Below, in pieces: positions 41,824-41,965 of a stretch of 41,965 nucleotides of DNA. The notes under the pieces were generated by a model. The model was not told the DNA's origin. It did no database searches and saw nothing but the letters and a program-made list of their open reading frames with translations. Location: the NCBI GenBank assembly GCA_020053475.1, contig JAGVNC010000010.1, positions 1-41,965 of the forward strand. Direction: 5' to 3'. The position numbers and the translations under genes are program-made. This DNA is from Candidatus Omnitrophota bacterium. GTDB lineage: Bacteria > Omnitrophota > Gorgyraeia > Zapsychrales > Zapsychraceae. The stretch's first letter is position 1; each line of letters starts with the position of its first letter.

Positions 41824-41965
41824 TCCCCGACAATCTTTTCATCGGAACCTGCATGTTTGTCCTGGGATCTTGCGTCGGTAGTTTTCTCAATGTTTGTATT
41901 GTGAGGCTCCCGCATGAAAAATCGGTTGTCTGGCCGGGATCCCATTGTGTGCAGTGCCAAAAACC
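41820..41965 (+). CDS. Prepilin peptidase (type 4), 3' truncated by window end
   Basis: The 48 visible codons match the N-terminus of the PilD/GspO family: a first membrane helix with GSCVGSFLNVCIVRLPHEKSVVWPGS, then the start of the zinc-type cysteine domain (HCVQCQK). The enzyme would cut and methylate type IV pilin-like leaders at the inner membrane. It starts on the aroE stop codon (ATGA). The aspartyl catalytic part lies outside the window. Confidence 0.88.
   Translation, partial: MIPDNLFIGTCMFVLGSCVGSFLNVCIVRLPHEKSVVWPGSHCVQCQK

Overview
The window reads as a chromosomal segment of a diderm, Gram-negative-type bacterium. It carries lipid A genes (lpxB, an msbA-like exporter), an AsmA-type envelope protein, a very large outer-membrane-barrel-like protein and the start of a prepilin peptidase. 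Protein style points by inference to candidate phylum Omnitrophota (OP3) or a close PVC relative: huge beta-rich surface proteins, TPR/coiled-coil envelope proteins, a large cellobiose-phosphorylase-like protein and many TTA/TTG leucine codons. No rRNA is present to prove this.

Layout. 1-11930 is an accessory, envelope-directed region. It holds the end of a secreted beta-rich protein, a REP-associated tyrosine transposase (RAYT) with a strong promoter embedded in a hairpin, a 2310-residue multidomain surface protein that starts on the transposase stop codon, and a 1273-residue exported protein with ten TPR-like modules between charged coiled coils. The C-terminus of the barrel protein carries a module of the same kind, so the two are probably partners. 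11931-19901 holds envelope and housekeeping genes: a YyaL-type thioredoxin-fold protein, an AsmA-like protein, a PilZ/membrane/coiled-coil protein, a YgjP-type metallohydrolase, DUF167, a GatB/YqeY protein and a polysaccharide deacetylase. 19924-24853 holds a GH94-like phosphorylase coupled to a cysteine-rich secreted protein, then lpxB on the minus strand. lpxB and msbA are divergent and share interleaved promoters.

26770-34794 is core: rpsB-tsf-pyrH-frr, then tRNA-Lys, tRNA-Leu and tRNA-Gly whose spacers hold long hairpins. A regulatory-looking PTS follows (EIIA, a membrane-anchored YvcK/GlmR-like protein, HPr, enzyme I) with no EIIB or EIIC, and then a nucleotidyltransferase. 34791-41965 is metabolic: metK-ahcY (methyl cycle), pfkA (no canonical start codon at the conserved N-terminus), ilvC-leuA (branched-chain amino acids), aroE and a truncated prepilin peptidase gene.

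The most unusual non-coding feature is a 50-bp GC-rich palindromic element. It is present twice (16283-16332 and 26930-26979, 49/50 identical) and each time supplies the Shine-Dalgarno sequence of the next gene. No CRISPR array, prophage, plasmid origin or defence island was seen.
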